Assembly: GCA_030646745.1 (NCBI GenBank)
Contig: JAUSKV010000247.1
Coordinates: forward strand, 1-6,835
DNA length: 6,835 nt
Direction of reading: 5' to 3'
Origin: Sulfurimonas sp.
Lineage (GTDB): Bacteria; Campylobacterota; Campylobacteria; Campylobacterales; Sulfurimonadaceae
Shown: one piece after another, positions 1-6,165 of the stretch
Numbering within the stretch: position 1 is the first letter of the stretch
Layout: the number at the start of each line of letters is the position of its first letter
The notes under the pieces: generated by a model
Database searches by the model: none
Seen by the model: only the letters and a program-made list of their open reading frames with translations
Told to the model about the DNA's origin: nothing
Program-made: the position numbers and the translations under genes

Positions 1-24
1 TAAAACAAGCATTATTAAAAACTA

Positions 25-58
25 ATATTACGCACTATTCTTTAGGAGTGCGTAATAT
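25..58 (-). terminator. Perfect 12-bp hairpin, possible terminator
   Basis: ATATTACGCACT (25-36) is the exact reverse complement of 47-58, with a 10-base loop. On the minus strand the stem is followed by TAG and then five T, so it could end transcription arriving from the YyaL-family gene about 100 bases upstream. The T-run does not directly abut the stem, and there is none on the plus side. The hairpin may therefore simply be part of the repeat cluster. Confidence 0.35.
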
Positions 59-98
59 AAAAAATCTCCAACATTTATGCTAGTAGCTTTAGGGGATT

Positions 99-121
99 GC
101 AAAGGACACTCGTGTCCTTGC
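99..121. repeat. Hairpin built on AAGGACAC / GTGTCCTT
   Basis: AAGGACAC at 102-109 is exactly complementary to GTGTCCTT at 112-119, with only TC between, so the innermost pair probably opens to give a 4-base loop. GC at 99-100 and at 120-121 extend the stem past one bulged A at 101. No T-run follows on either strand, so it is not a standard terminator. It directly abuts the next hairpin at 122. Confidence 0.55.
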
Positions 122-150
122 CACTCAAATGGGCTTCGCTCATTTGAGTG
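122..150. repeat. 10-bp hairpin with GCGAAGC loop, after the yyaL-like stop
   Basis: CACTCAAATG (122-131) pairs perfectly with CATTTGAGTG (141-150). The loop reads GCTTCGC on the plus strand at 133-139, which is GCGAAGC on the minus strand, so a 2-bp inner stem closes a GAA loop. GCGAAGC is known as an unusually stable DNA mini-hairpin. The structure starts 10 bases past the end of the YyaL-family gene, so it would form near the 3' end of that transcript. There is no T-tract, so a role in mRNA 3'-end protection or as a dispersed repeat unit is as likely as termination. Confidence 0.5.
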
Positions 151-160
151 TGTATCATTA

Positions 161-2095
161 TTAAAAACTTATTTTTATCAGCTCGTTCAATTTGCTTACA
201 TCCTCAGTGGTTGCAAAACAGCTTTTCTCTCCACACAATAGGAACTTCTCATCTGCCGTGAGTTTAAACTGAGTAAAAGGATATTCTAACCCGACTAACC
301 CATACGAATTGAATTTAAAACTCTCCTCATTCGATTTTATAACTCTGTCACCCTTTAAATATCGTAACATTTGAACCAGCATGTATGGAGAGTAGATAGG
401 TTTTCTGCCTAATTCATAGGAGTTGTACTCCAGCGTTTTAAAGGCAAAATGGGTATATTTTTCATCTTCGAGCAGTGTGCCCAAAGAGAGAAGAACATCC
501 ACCATTATGCTTACGGAACTCGTATAGGTGTTGTCTGTCGTTTCAGCTTTTGTAACAAATTCGCCTATGCTGAAATTCCACTCACCTTTATTGTAAAACT
601 CCTCCAAAGCCCTGTTTACAAATCTTTGTGCATCTATAAGGTAAAGCTCATTCTGGGTGAATTTATATGCTGCAACCAGAGCCTGCGACAAGAAGGCGTA
701 ATCTTCCAAAAGAGCCCCAATTTTAGGTTTTTTATGAATAAGGGTTGTGTGATAGAGTGTGCCGTTTATATACATGCACTCCATTAATGCGTCAAGGGAT
801 TTTACGGCTACCAGATTGTATTTATTCTCAATCGCACCAAGAGTAAAGAACGATTTTATCATCATAGCAGACCATGAAGTTTGAATTTTTTTGTCAATAA
901 ATGGGTACTCTCTCTTTTTTCTGATATTTTGAAGTATCCTTTTTACCTCTTCAAAATATGCAGGTTTATCTGCACCCTCCAGATAAATAATATTTTTGCC
1001 CTCAAAGTTCCCTCCAAGTGTTACATCCATTTCACTCAACATAGCCTTAGCATGTTGATACCCATTTTCACTCAAGGCACGGCTAACTTCACTGTAGCTA
1101 TATACAAAGTAGGTTCCCTCTTCGCCGTCACTGTCGGCGTCACTGGCAGAGTAAAAAAGATTATCTTCGCTCATAAAATTTTGCCAAAAATCTGCAATCT
1201 CTTTGGCTGTTTCTAAAAAACTTTCCTCTTTGTAGGTCAAATATGCCTGTGTGTAAAGTTCGCACAAAAGGGCATTATCATAAAGCATCTTCTCAAAGTG
1301 CGGAACTTTCCACATGTTATCTACTGAATATCTGCAAAATCCACCATCCACAAGGTCGTACATGCCGCCTTTTTTCATAGATTTCAGAGTGTGAAGAACC
1401 ATCGCTTTTGCCGCTTTATCATCATAAAGTCTGTCTATGGTTAGGAGTGCACTTAAAGTTGAGGCATGTGGAAATTTCGGTGCGGCAGAAAAACCGCCAT
1501 AAGAGACCTCATAATTATTTTTTGCCTGAAGCATAAAATTTTTTACTATCTCCTCTTTTAAAACAGTAGCCTCTTTTGGATGCTCTTTGTGCTTTAAAAA
1601 CTTCTCAATCTCATCGGCATTTTCATATAATCTTGCATCATTTTCACCTATTTTTTGAACGATGAGTCTCGTAAGCTCTTTAAAACCCATTCCCTCGATG
1701 CTTCCCTGCTTTGACTCCGGAGGAATATAGGTTCCGGCAAAGAAGGGTTTGTTCTGAGGAGTTGAGAAGATAGAAGTCGGCCAGCCGCCGGCGCGACGAT
1801 TGAGAAGCATGTGAACCTCTTGATAATGTTTATCTATATCGGGTCGCTCTTCGCGGTCAACTTTTATGCAGACAAAATTTTTATTTAAAATATCTGCACA
1901 CTCCTCATTTTCAAAGACATTTTCTTCCATCACATGGCACCAGTGGCAAGAGCTGTAACCAATGCTTATAAAGATAGGTTTATTCTCATCTTTGGCTTTA
2001 ACAAAGGCTTCTTCGCCCCAAGGATACCAATCTACGGGATTATTTTTATGTTGCTGTAAATAGGGTGAATCTTCTTTTTCTAATCTGTTTGACAT
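161..2095 (-). CDS. YyaL/SPATA20-family thioredoxin-domain protein (DUF255)
   Basis: A 644-aa protein of the widespread YyaL/SPATA20 family, which joins an N-terminal thioredoxin-like domain to an (alpha/alpha)6-barrel resembling six-hairpin glycosidases and epimerases. The family signature is clear. [11 protein letters not shown] and NPVDWYPW are at the N-terminus and the redox-type motif CHWC is at residues 50-53. GGWP at 103-106 would carry the cis-proline, followed by GTYIPP near 121. In the barrel part are [11 protein letters not shown] (200-210), GGFCRYSVD (251-259), the [12 protein letters not shown] block (264-275) and [10 protein letters not shown] (318-327). There is no signal peptide, so it is probably cytosolic. 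The length is close to, slightly under, the usual 650-700. The start is the first ATG in frame, just before the conserved N-terminus, with a weak GAGA about 8 bases upstream. The biochemical role of the family is unsettled, so no reaction is assigned. It sits 169 bp beyond cheZ and is probably transcribed separately; no convincing promoter was found in that gap. Confidence 0.93.
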   Translation of the reverse strand: MSNRLEKEDSPYLQQHKNNPVDWYPWGEEAFVKAKDENKPIFISIGYSSCHWCHVMEENVFENEECADILNKNFVCIKVDREERPDIDKHYQEVHMLLNRRAGGWPTSIFSTPQNKPFFAGTYIPPESKQGSIEGMGFKELTRLIVQKIGENDARLYENADEIEKFLKHKEHPKEATVLKEEIVKNFMLQAKNNYEVSYGGFSAAPKFPHASTLSALLTIDRLYDDKAAKAMVLHTLKSMKKGGMYDLVDGGFCRYSVDNMWKVPHFEKMLYDNALLCELYTQAYLTYKEESFLETAKEIADFWQNFMSEDNLFYSASDADSDGEEGTYFVYSYSEVSRALSENGYQHAKAMLSEMDVTLGGNFEGKNIIYLEGADKPAYFEEVKRILQNIRKKREYPFIDKKIQTSWSAMMIKSFFTLGAIENKYNLVAVKSLDALMECMYINGTLYHTTLIHKKPKIGALLEDYAFLSQALVAAYKFTQNELYLIDAQRFVNRALEEFYNKGEWNFSIGEFVTKAETTDNTYTSSVSIMVDVLLSLGTLLEDEKYTHFAFKTLEYNSYELGRKPIYSPYMLVQMLRYLKGDRVIKSNEESFKFNSYGLVGLEYPFTQFKLTADEKFLLCGEKSCFATTEDVSKLNELIKISF

Positions 2096-2264
2096 AATAA
2101 TTTCTCGATTTTAAATTTTATGTAGAGTATGAAAATATTGATGATGTTTCGCTTAAAGAAAAAAGTAGATATTTATTTTTAAATGTTACTCTCTTTTTTG
2201 TTGATTTTAGCGTAATGATATTCTTAGGCTTGTGAAAAGTGGAGATTCATTCACAGGGTGCAGC

Positions 2265-2966
2265 TTAGCTATTTTTTTTCTGAAACTGTATTAAAAGCAT
2301 CTCAATCTCTTCATTTGATACAAATTCATTATTAAGATTATTAACTACATGATGTTGGGTTGAAGAAGCTCTTGTTTTATCATCAGTTCTACTGCCAAGG
2401 AGATTATTCATATAGTTTGAAAGTGAACGCATGACATTTATTACACGCTCTATTTTTTGACGATGAATATCTTGAAACTGCATAATATCCATAACACTGA
2501 TTATGGAATCACCGCTATTTTGCAATGTTTCTAAAATTTCATTTGTATCGTTTAGTACGGAATTATTATTATCCAATTGAGTTTTAAAAGTATTAACATC
2601 AGGAAATTTATGATTTAACCTTGTAAATAGTTCCACATTGCTACCTAACACTTCAATAATTTCATTCACTTTTTTTTCTTCTCGCATTAAATCATTGCTG
2701 ATTCCTTCAATAATATCAAAAATTTCACTGGCTTTTATTTCGCCTTCTTTTGTGACTTCATCGAGTTGATAAACCATCTTATTTTCGTCTGTTGCAGGAA
2801 GAGGCCACTGACAATCTGTTTCTTTAGTGTAATTTAATGATGCACTATTTGTATGAATCTCTTTTTGAATGGAATCTTTTTTTATGCCAAAATTATTTTC
2901 TAAATTTTCATCTAATGAAAAGTTCATATCACCGTTTATGGTAGTATTTAATATTTTTTCAGTCAT
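2265..2966 (-). CDS. cheZ: CheZ-type chemotaxis phosphatase
   Basis: A 233-aa protein of the remote CheZ family of Campylobacterota, which speeds dephosphorylation of CheY-P and so ends the flagellar switching signal. Residues 1-75 are a polar, low-complexity leader. Residues 76-190 are the long helical hairpin, beginning GEIKASEIFDIIEGI. The catalytic stretch is MDIMQFQDIHRQKIERV at 159-175. Its D166 and Q170, in the spacing D-x-x-x-Q, match the acidic residue and catalytic glutamine of enterobacterial CheZ (D143/Q147). After a polar linker the protein ends in an amphipathic segment, SNEEIEMLLIQF (217-228), like the C-terminal CheY-binding helix of CheZ. An AGAGAGAA ribosome site lies just upstream of the ATG. 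It follows the receptor gene by 46 bp with no terminator between, so it is very likely in the same transcript. The alternative, a second specialised CheZ paralogue, cannot be decided from this window. Confidence 0.85.
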   Translation of the reverse strand: MTEKILNTTINGDMNFSLDENLENNFGIKKDSIQKEIHTNSASLNYTKETDCQWPLPATDENKMVYQLDEVTKEGEIKASEIFDIIEGISNDLMREEKKVNEIIEVLGSNVELFTRLNHKFPDVNTFKTQLDNNNSVLNDTNEILETLQNSGDSIISVMDIMQFQDIHRQKIERVINVMRSLSNYMNNLLGSRTDDKTRASSTQHHVVNNLNNEFVSNEEIEMLLIQFQKKNS

Positions 2967-3012
2967 AAATAGTTCTCTCTTTTTTTAAATTTTCTAGTAC
3001 TGCTAAGAATAT

Positions 3013-4440
3013 TTAGTGGTATTGTTTCAGCATCTCATCTAGTTTTATAAAAAGAATTTTAGAAGCATCTTCCATTACTGTAAAGTTATTTACTATATGC
3101 TGTGGATTATCAAACGAGAGTGTTGAACCTTCTTTCACATACGCTAAATTTTTAAACACTTCTTCATGAACTAAAGCATGTGGAGCATCCATTTGCGAAA
3201 ATGCTTTTGTTTCTCCAAATCTTTCTTTTCCTAAACCCAAATACCATTTACCCATGCGACAATTCTTATGATCTGCGAAAGATGCAGATTTATCTGCTTC
3301 CAAGATTGTAGAATAAGCTCTTGATTTAAATATAATATGGTCAACTTTTACTAAGGTTGTAAAGAGTCTGTTTTGAATTTGGATAGCTGCTTTAGATGAA
3401 TTTTCAGCAAAAGAGTTAAGCTCGGAAAATGTCTGTTCAAATTTATGTATAACATTATTTGAACTCTGTGCAATTTCGGATATATTTTCAGAGTTACTTC
3501 TAATATTATTTGACTCTTGCTGAAGAGTTGAAATATTTATCTCTATCTCATTTGTAGCCTTTTGTGTTCTCTCTGCTAATTTTCTGACTTCATCAGCTAC
3601 TACGGCAAAGCCGCGACCATGCTCTCCGGCACGAGCAGCTTCAATGGCTGCATTGAGTGCTAGCAAATTAGTTTGGTCAGCTATATCTTTAATAAATCCA
3701 ACGACTACAGAAATTTCTGTTGAACGCTGTTCTAAGTTTATAATGCCTTGATGAGAAGATCCTATTAATTCAACCAAAATATTTAGTCTATCCCCTATTT
3801 CCTTGACGCTATCTAAACTATTCGATGATTCTTCTGCCGTATGATGAGCAACGTCAACAATATAATTTGAATCTATCTGACATAAGTTTAAATCTTCTTG
3901 AATCACTCCAAGTCCAGAGTTAAGCCCACCGCCCAATATACTTAGGTCTTGCGAAAGTTTCCCTCTTATTTTTTGCTCATAACCACCGGAAATAGGAATA
4001 ATTACTTTATTGAGTTCTAAAGCAGTTGAATTAAAAATACCGTTTAATCCCAGAGTATTGGTTTGTCTATATGTTTTACCGACAGAGGCACTTTTTATAG
4101 TTGTTGCTGTCTCCCGCATAAAAGTTTCGATTTGATCCAAAACATCATTTACGTTCCAAGCAAAATTTGATTCAGATGAACCGTTATCCGGTATGTTTGT
4201 CACACGGTCCTCTAATTTCCCTTTAGCTGCATTTGCCATAACTTTCTCAATAGAACTCTTCAAGATTGCATTTGATCTCGAAACTTCACTTATTGGAATG
4301 AAAGCAGACAAAACTAGAGTGAACAAAGCCATCCCGCTTATTATATAGTCTGAGCCAATAAGTGCATAAATTGCAATAATTACCAATGCTATAAAAAGCA
4401 CAACCGCTTGATTATTCTTAAATAGAGATAATAAATTCAT
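3013..4440 (-). CDS. Membrane chemoreceptor (MCP) with C-terminal CZB domain
   Basis: A methyl-accepting chemotaxis receptor, 475 aa from the chosen start. Two membrane segments (about residues 11-29 and 32-50) are joined by only a few residues, so there is essentially no periplasmic sensor. Residues 55-108 look HAMP-like. Residues 113-145 carry a second helical module with the [14 protein letters not shown] pattern. The coiled-coil signalling domain spans about 188-361, with the hairpin tip [20 protein letters not shown] followed by [18 protein letters not shown] at about 253-293, which contacts CheA/CheW. A CZB zinc-binding domain closes the protein (362-433): H368, C394 in [11 protein letters not shown]421 and H425, with C-to-H spacings of 27 and 4 as in known CZB proteins. 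No CheR-tether pentapeptide is present. An ATG 21 bases further upstream (4461) is in frame but lacks a ribosome site; the chosen ATG has AAGGGA 10 bases before it. The gene overlaps the 3' end of the PAS gene. The two-helix, no-periplasmic-domain layout next to a PAS protein resembles the CetA/CetB energy-taxis pair. Confidence 0.9.
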   Translation of the reverse strand: MNLLSLFKNNQAVVLFIALVIIAIYALIGSDYIISGMALFTLVLSAFIPISEVSRSNAILKSSIEKVMANAAKGKLEDRVTNIPDNGSSESNFAWNVNDVLDQIETFMRETATTIKSASVGKTYRQTNTLGLNGIFNSTALELNKVIIPISGGYEQKIRGKLSQDLSILGGGLNSGLGVIQEDLNLCQIDSNYIVDVAHHTAEESSNSLDSVKEIGDRLNILVELIGSSHQGIINLEQRSTEISVVVGFIKDIADQTNLLALNAAIEAARAGEHGRGFAVVADEVRKLAERTQKATNEIEINISTLQQESNNIRSNSENISEIAQSSNNVIHKFEQTFSELNSFAENSSKAAIQIQNRLFTTLVKVDHIIFKSRAYSTILEADKSASFADHKNCRMGKWYLGLGKERFGETKAFSQMDAPHALVHEEVFKNLAYVKEGSTLSFDNPQHIVNNFTVMEDASKILFIKLDEMLKQYH

Positions 4441-4897
4441 TGTAATCAATTCCCTTTTCATTTAAGATATCTGTTAAAATTTTGGCTGACTCAGCAATTC
4501 CGCTTCTCTTCTCACTCTCTAACATTTTTTTATAGATAGGTTTAATAGTCTCAATTGCTTTTGATTCCGGTTTTCGCCTCACTGAATAATAACCTACTAT
4601 ATTCCCCTTCTCATCCAGTGACGCTGTTACATTTGCATACACCCAATATTCATTTCCGTTTTTTGTTTTATTTAGGACATATGCAAAGACCTCCTCTTTT
4701 TTGGAAACTCTCTCCCATAAAAGTTTAAATATAGCTTTTGGCATTTCCGGATGGCGAATAATATTATGAGACTTCCCTAATAGTTCCGCTTCGCGATATT
4801 CACCGATATCCATAAATATTTTGTTAACATATGTAATATTGCCCTTTAAATCTGTTTTAGAGACAATAAAATCATCCTGTTGTATATTCTTTAACAT
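4418..4897 (-). CDS. Aer/CetB-like PAS domain redox sensor protein
   Basis: A 159-aa soluble protein made of one Aer-type PAS domain (about 8-110) plus a helical tail (115-159). Diagnostic segments are [14 protein letters not shown] (15-28), the [13 protein letters not shown] block (41-53) and [23 protein letters not shown] (76-98, key residues N80-G81 and Y84-W85), ending in YYSVRRKP. In Aer-family PAS domains the RHPDMP segment lines the FAD pocket; here the Asp is Glu (E51), while R48 and H49 are kept. It has no membrane segment and no signalling domain, so it must act through a partner. The next gene, overlapping it by 23 bases, is a receptor lacking its own periplasmic sensor, the arrangement of Campylobacter CetB with CetA. 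The inferred role is sensing internal redox or energy state through bound flavin. The start has GGGA 7 bases upstream; another ATG 13 bases earlier is out of frame. Flavin binding itself is inferred. Confidence 0.85.
   Translation of the reverse strand: MLKNIQQDDFIVSKTDLKGNITYVNKIFMDIGEYREAELLGKSHNIIRHPEMPKAIFKLLWERVSKKEEVFAYVLNKTKNGNEYWVYANVTASLDEKGNIVGYYSVRRKPESKAIETIKPIYKKMLESEKRSGIAESAKILTDILNEKGIDYNEFIISI
4451..4456 (-). promoter_or_regulatory. Ribosome binding site deciding the receptor start
   Basis: AAGGGA on the minus strand, 10 bases before the ATG at 4440 and inside the 3' end of the PAS gene. The upstream in-frame ATG at 4461 is preceded only by AT-rich sequence with no purine-rich site. 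This favours the shorter receptor protein and translational coupling to the PAS gene. Confidence 0.5.
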
Positions 4898-4951
4898 ATA
4901 TAAATCCCATTCTTAATTTTGTACATTTAAGTGCAAAAGTATAAGTTTTTA

Positions 4952-5018
4952 GTGTTGCAATTGCGTTGCATTGATAAATACCTATCTATGATTATCTCAA
5001 ATTTGTATTTTGCAACAC
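4952..5018. repeat. GTTGCA boxes around the candidate promoter
   Basis: GTGTTGCAA at 4952-4960 is the exact reverse complement of TTGCAACAC at 5010-5018. A further GTTGCA at 4965-4970 is spaced 11 bases from the one at 4954-4959, one helical turn. GCAATTGC at 4957-4964 is itself a palindrome. The right arm overlaps the candidate -35 box and the left boxes lie in the predicted leader, an arrangement suitable for an operator. No regulator is identified. Confidence 0.4.
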
Positions 5019-5020
5019 AA
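4991..5020 (-). promoter_or_regulatory. Candidate sigma70 promoter with extended -10 for the PAS-receptor-cheZ operon
   Basis: On the minus strand TTGTGT (5015-5020) and GATAAT (4991-4996) are separated by 18 bases, and the -10 box is preceded by TGA, giving an extended -10 (TGAGATAAT). The -35 match is poor (3 of 6), as is common in Campylobacterota. The start would lie near 4984, giving a leader of about 87 bases. A second, weaker -10-like box, TATACT, lies at 4938-4943. Confidence 0.35.
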
Positions 5021-5055
5021 TTTAATAACTACTCTATTTTTAAACAATTCGCTGA

Positions 5056-6165
5056 TTAAAAATCGAAAATATCATCCATATCAACCGTTTCGTCATCAGA
5101 TTCACTCATTGTTAGCATACTTCCCAGCATCTGTGAATTACTGATAATTGTATCATCCATTACATCTACGCTTGTTGCACCGTCATGAAAAATCATTTGT
5201 ACCCAATTTACCAAATCAACACCAAAAGCTTTACACAATGATCCCAAAGATGATGACTTATCAATAAATATCTGATTATTTGCTTGGATAATAGAAGATA
5301 ATGCTCCTAAGGCTCTGGAAATCGGGTAGCTTTCATTATAAGCTGAAGCTGATTTTCCTATACTCTGAATGTAATAAGAAATTTCTGACACTTCATCGCG
5401 TGTAATATCTCCACCGCCTACAACAAGCATAAGAGAGTTTAGACGAGCAAGATTCTCTTTGATATCTTCTAAGTCATCCGGTTCCATGTAATTATAAATA
5501 TAAGTTTGTTGTGCTTGGTCATTAAGTTTTTTCACAGGAATAATTTCTGGTGTAATCTCCAAATATTTTGAATTATTATTAACAATAGGCTCTGATTGTG
5601 AATTTGGAACTTTAATAATTTCAGACTGAAGTAGTGGTGAATGCATCGCTTGATATGCTGAATACATTAACCTATTTTTTTCTTTTAATACTGCCAGTTC
5701 TTTATTTAAAAAATGATTTTCTTCTTCAATTTGTTCTATATGCTCTTGCATTATTTTGGCATCACTGATACGAACAGTAAGACGATAGAATGAACTTACC
5801 GATGTTTTCATATTGAATGGTTTAGGCAAGAAGCTGTCTGCTCCTGCATTAATAACAGTTAGCATACGATCAAAGTCTGTATATGCCGAAAGAACAACAA
5901 TAGGGATGAGTGTATCATTCTTACGTATTTCATTAATCATTTTGATACCATCTGTATTTGGCATATTAATATCTGTAAGAATTAAATCATAAAATTTAGG
6001 TTTAGACTGAAACATTTTAAGCCCTTGCGCTCCATCTGCAGCTTCATGCACGACAGCGAATAATCTTTTAAATAGATTAACCGTAGCTGAGCGTATTTGT
6101 TCTTCATCCTCAACAATTAATAAGTTTAAATTTTTAGTGTAGGGGGCTAACTCCGTAAATGTCAT
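5056..6165 (-). CDS. Response regulator: receiver, coiled coil and unrecognised C-terminal domain
   Basis: A 369-aa two-component response regulator. Residues 12-130 are a complete receiver with the acidic pair D20/E21 (LIVEDEE), the phosphorylation site D65 (LTDINMP), switch residue S93 (VLSAY) and K115 (PKPF), so it should be phosphorylatable. A charged coiled coil follows (about 135-168), probably for dimerisation. A polar linker (180-225) leads to a helical segment, about 228-352, with the phrases SAYNESYPISRALGAL, LCKAFGVDLVNWVQMIF and MDDTIISNSQML. The protein ends in an acidic tail closing DMDDIFDF. I see no helix-turn-helix, GGDEF, EAL, HD-GYP or AAA motif, so it is not an obvious transcription factor or cyclic-di-GMP enzyme. 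The start codon overlaps the kinase stop codon as ATGA, and a strong AAGGAAG ribosome site precedes it. The cognate kinase is almost certainly the upstream gene. The output function is unknown. Confidence 0.88.
   Translation of the reverse strand: MTFTELAPYTKNLNLLIVEDEEQIRSATVNLFKRLFAVVHEAADGAQGLKMFQSKPKFYDLILTDINMPNTDGIKMINEIRKNDTLIPIVVLSAYTDFDRMLTVINAGADSFLPKPFNMKTSVSSFYRLTVRISDAKIMQEHIEQIEEENHFLNKELAVLKEKNRLMYSAYQAMHSPLLQSEIIKVPNSQSEPIVNNNSKYLEITPEIIPVKKLNDQAQQTYIYNYMEPDDLEDIKENLARLNSLMLVVGGGDITRDEVSEISYYIQSIGKSASAYNESYPISRALGALSSIIQANNQIFIDKSSSLGSLCKAFGVDLVNWVQMIFHDGATSVDVMDDTIISNSQMLGSMLTMSESDDETVDMDDIFDF

Larger units (their letters stand above)
10..169. repeat. 14-bp direct repeat enclosing a hairpin cluster
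   Basis: The sequence CATTATTAAAAACT occurs exactly at 10-23 and again at 156-169. The right copy covers the stop codon of the YyaL-family gene: on the minus strand it reads AGT TTT TAA TAATG, so Ser-Phe-stop lies inside it. The 132 bp between the copies (24-155) hold three hairpins and no credible reading frame. Its two ends are loosely inverted relative to each other: TTACGCACT at 28-36 against ATACACACT on the minus strand of 147-155, 7 of 9 matching. This could be a small palindromic element with a target duplication, or a duplicated gene end. The repeat itself is seen directly; its origin is inference. Confidence 0.6.

Noticed and set aside
449..787. 112-codon open frame on the plus strand
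   Set aside because: It lies wholly antisense inside the YyaL-family gene, whose conserved protein covers this stretch. The translation is Cys/Phe-rich with no recognisable motif.
881..1216. 111-codon open frame on the plus strand
   Set aside because: It is also antisense to the YyaL-family gene. Its hydrophobic look comes from the complement of AT-rich coding sequence, and no family is recognisable.
2100..2125. TAAAAT-like -10 box upstream of the YyaL-family gene
   Set aside because: It is only about 19 bases from the start codon, so the transcript would begin at or inside the ribosome site, and there is no matching -35.
2129..2182. 17-codon plus-strand open frame (MKILMMFRLKK...) in the gap before cheZ
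   Set aside because: It has no ribosome site and no conserved feature, and it is as short as expected by chance in AT-rich DNA.
2229..2257. Imperfect hairpin (TGTGAA / TTCACA) just past the cheZ stop, considered as its terminator
   Set aside because: It has a six-base core stem with a 13-base loop and no T-run on the minus strand after it, too weak to call.
4461..4461. Upstream ATG as the receptor start (482 aa)
   Set aside because: There is no ribosome site before it. The ATG at 4440 has AAGGGA at a workable distance and places the hydrophobic helix near the N-terminus as usual.
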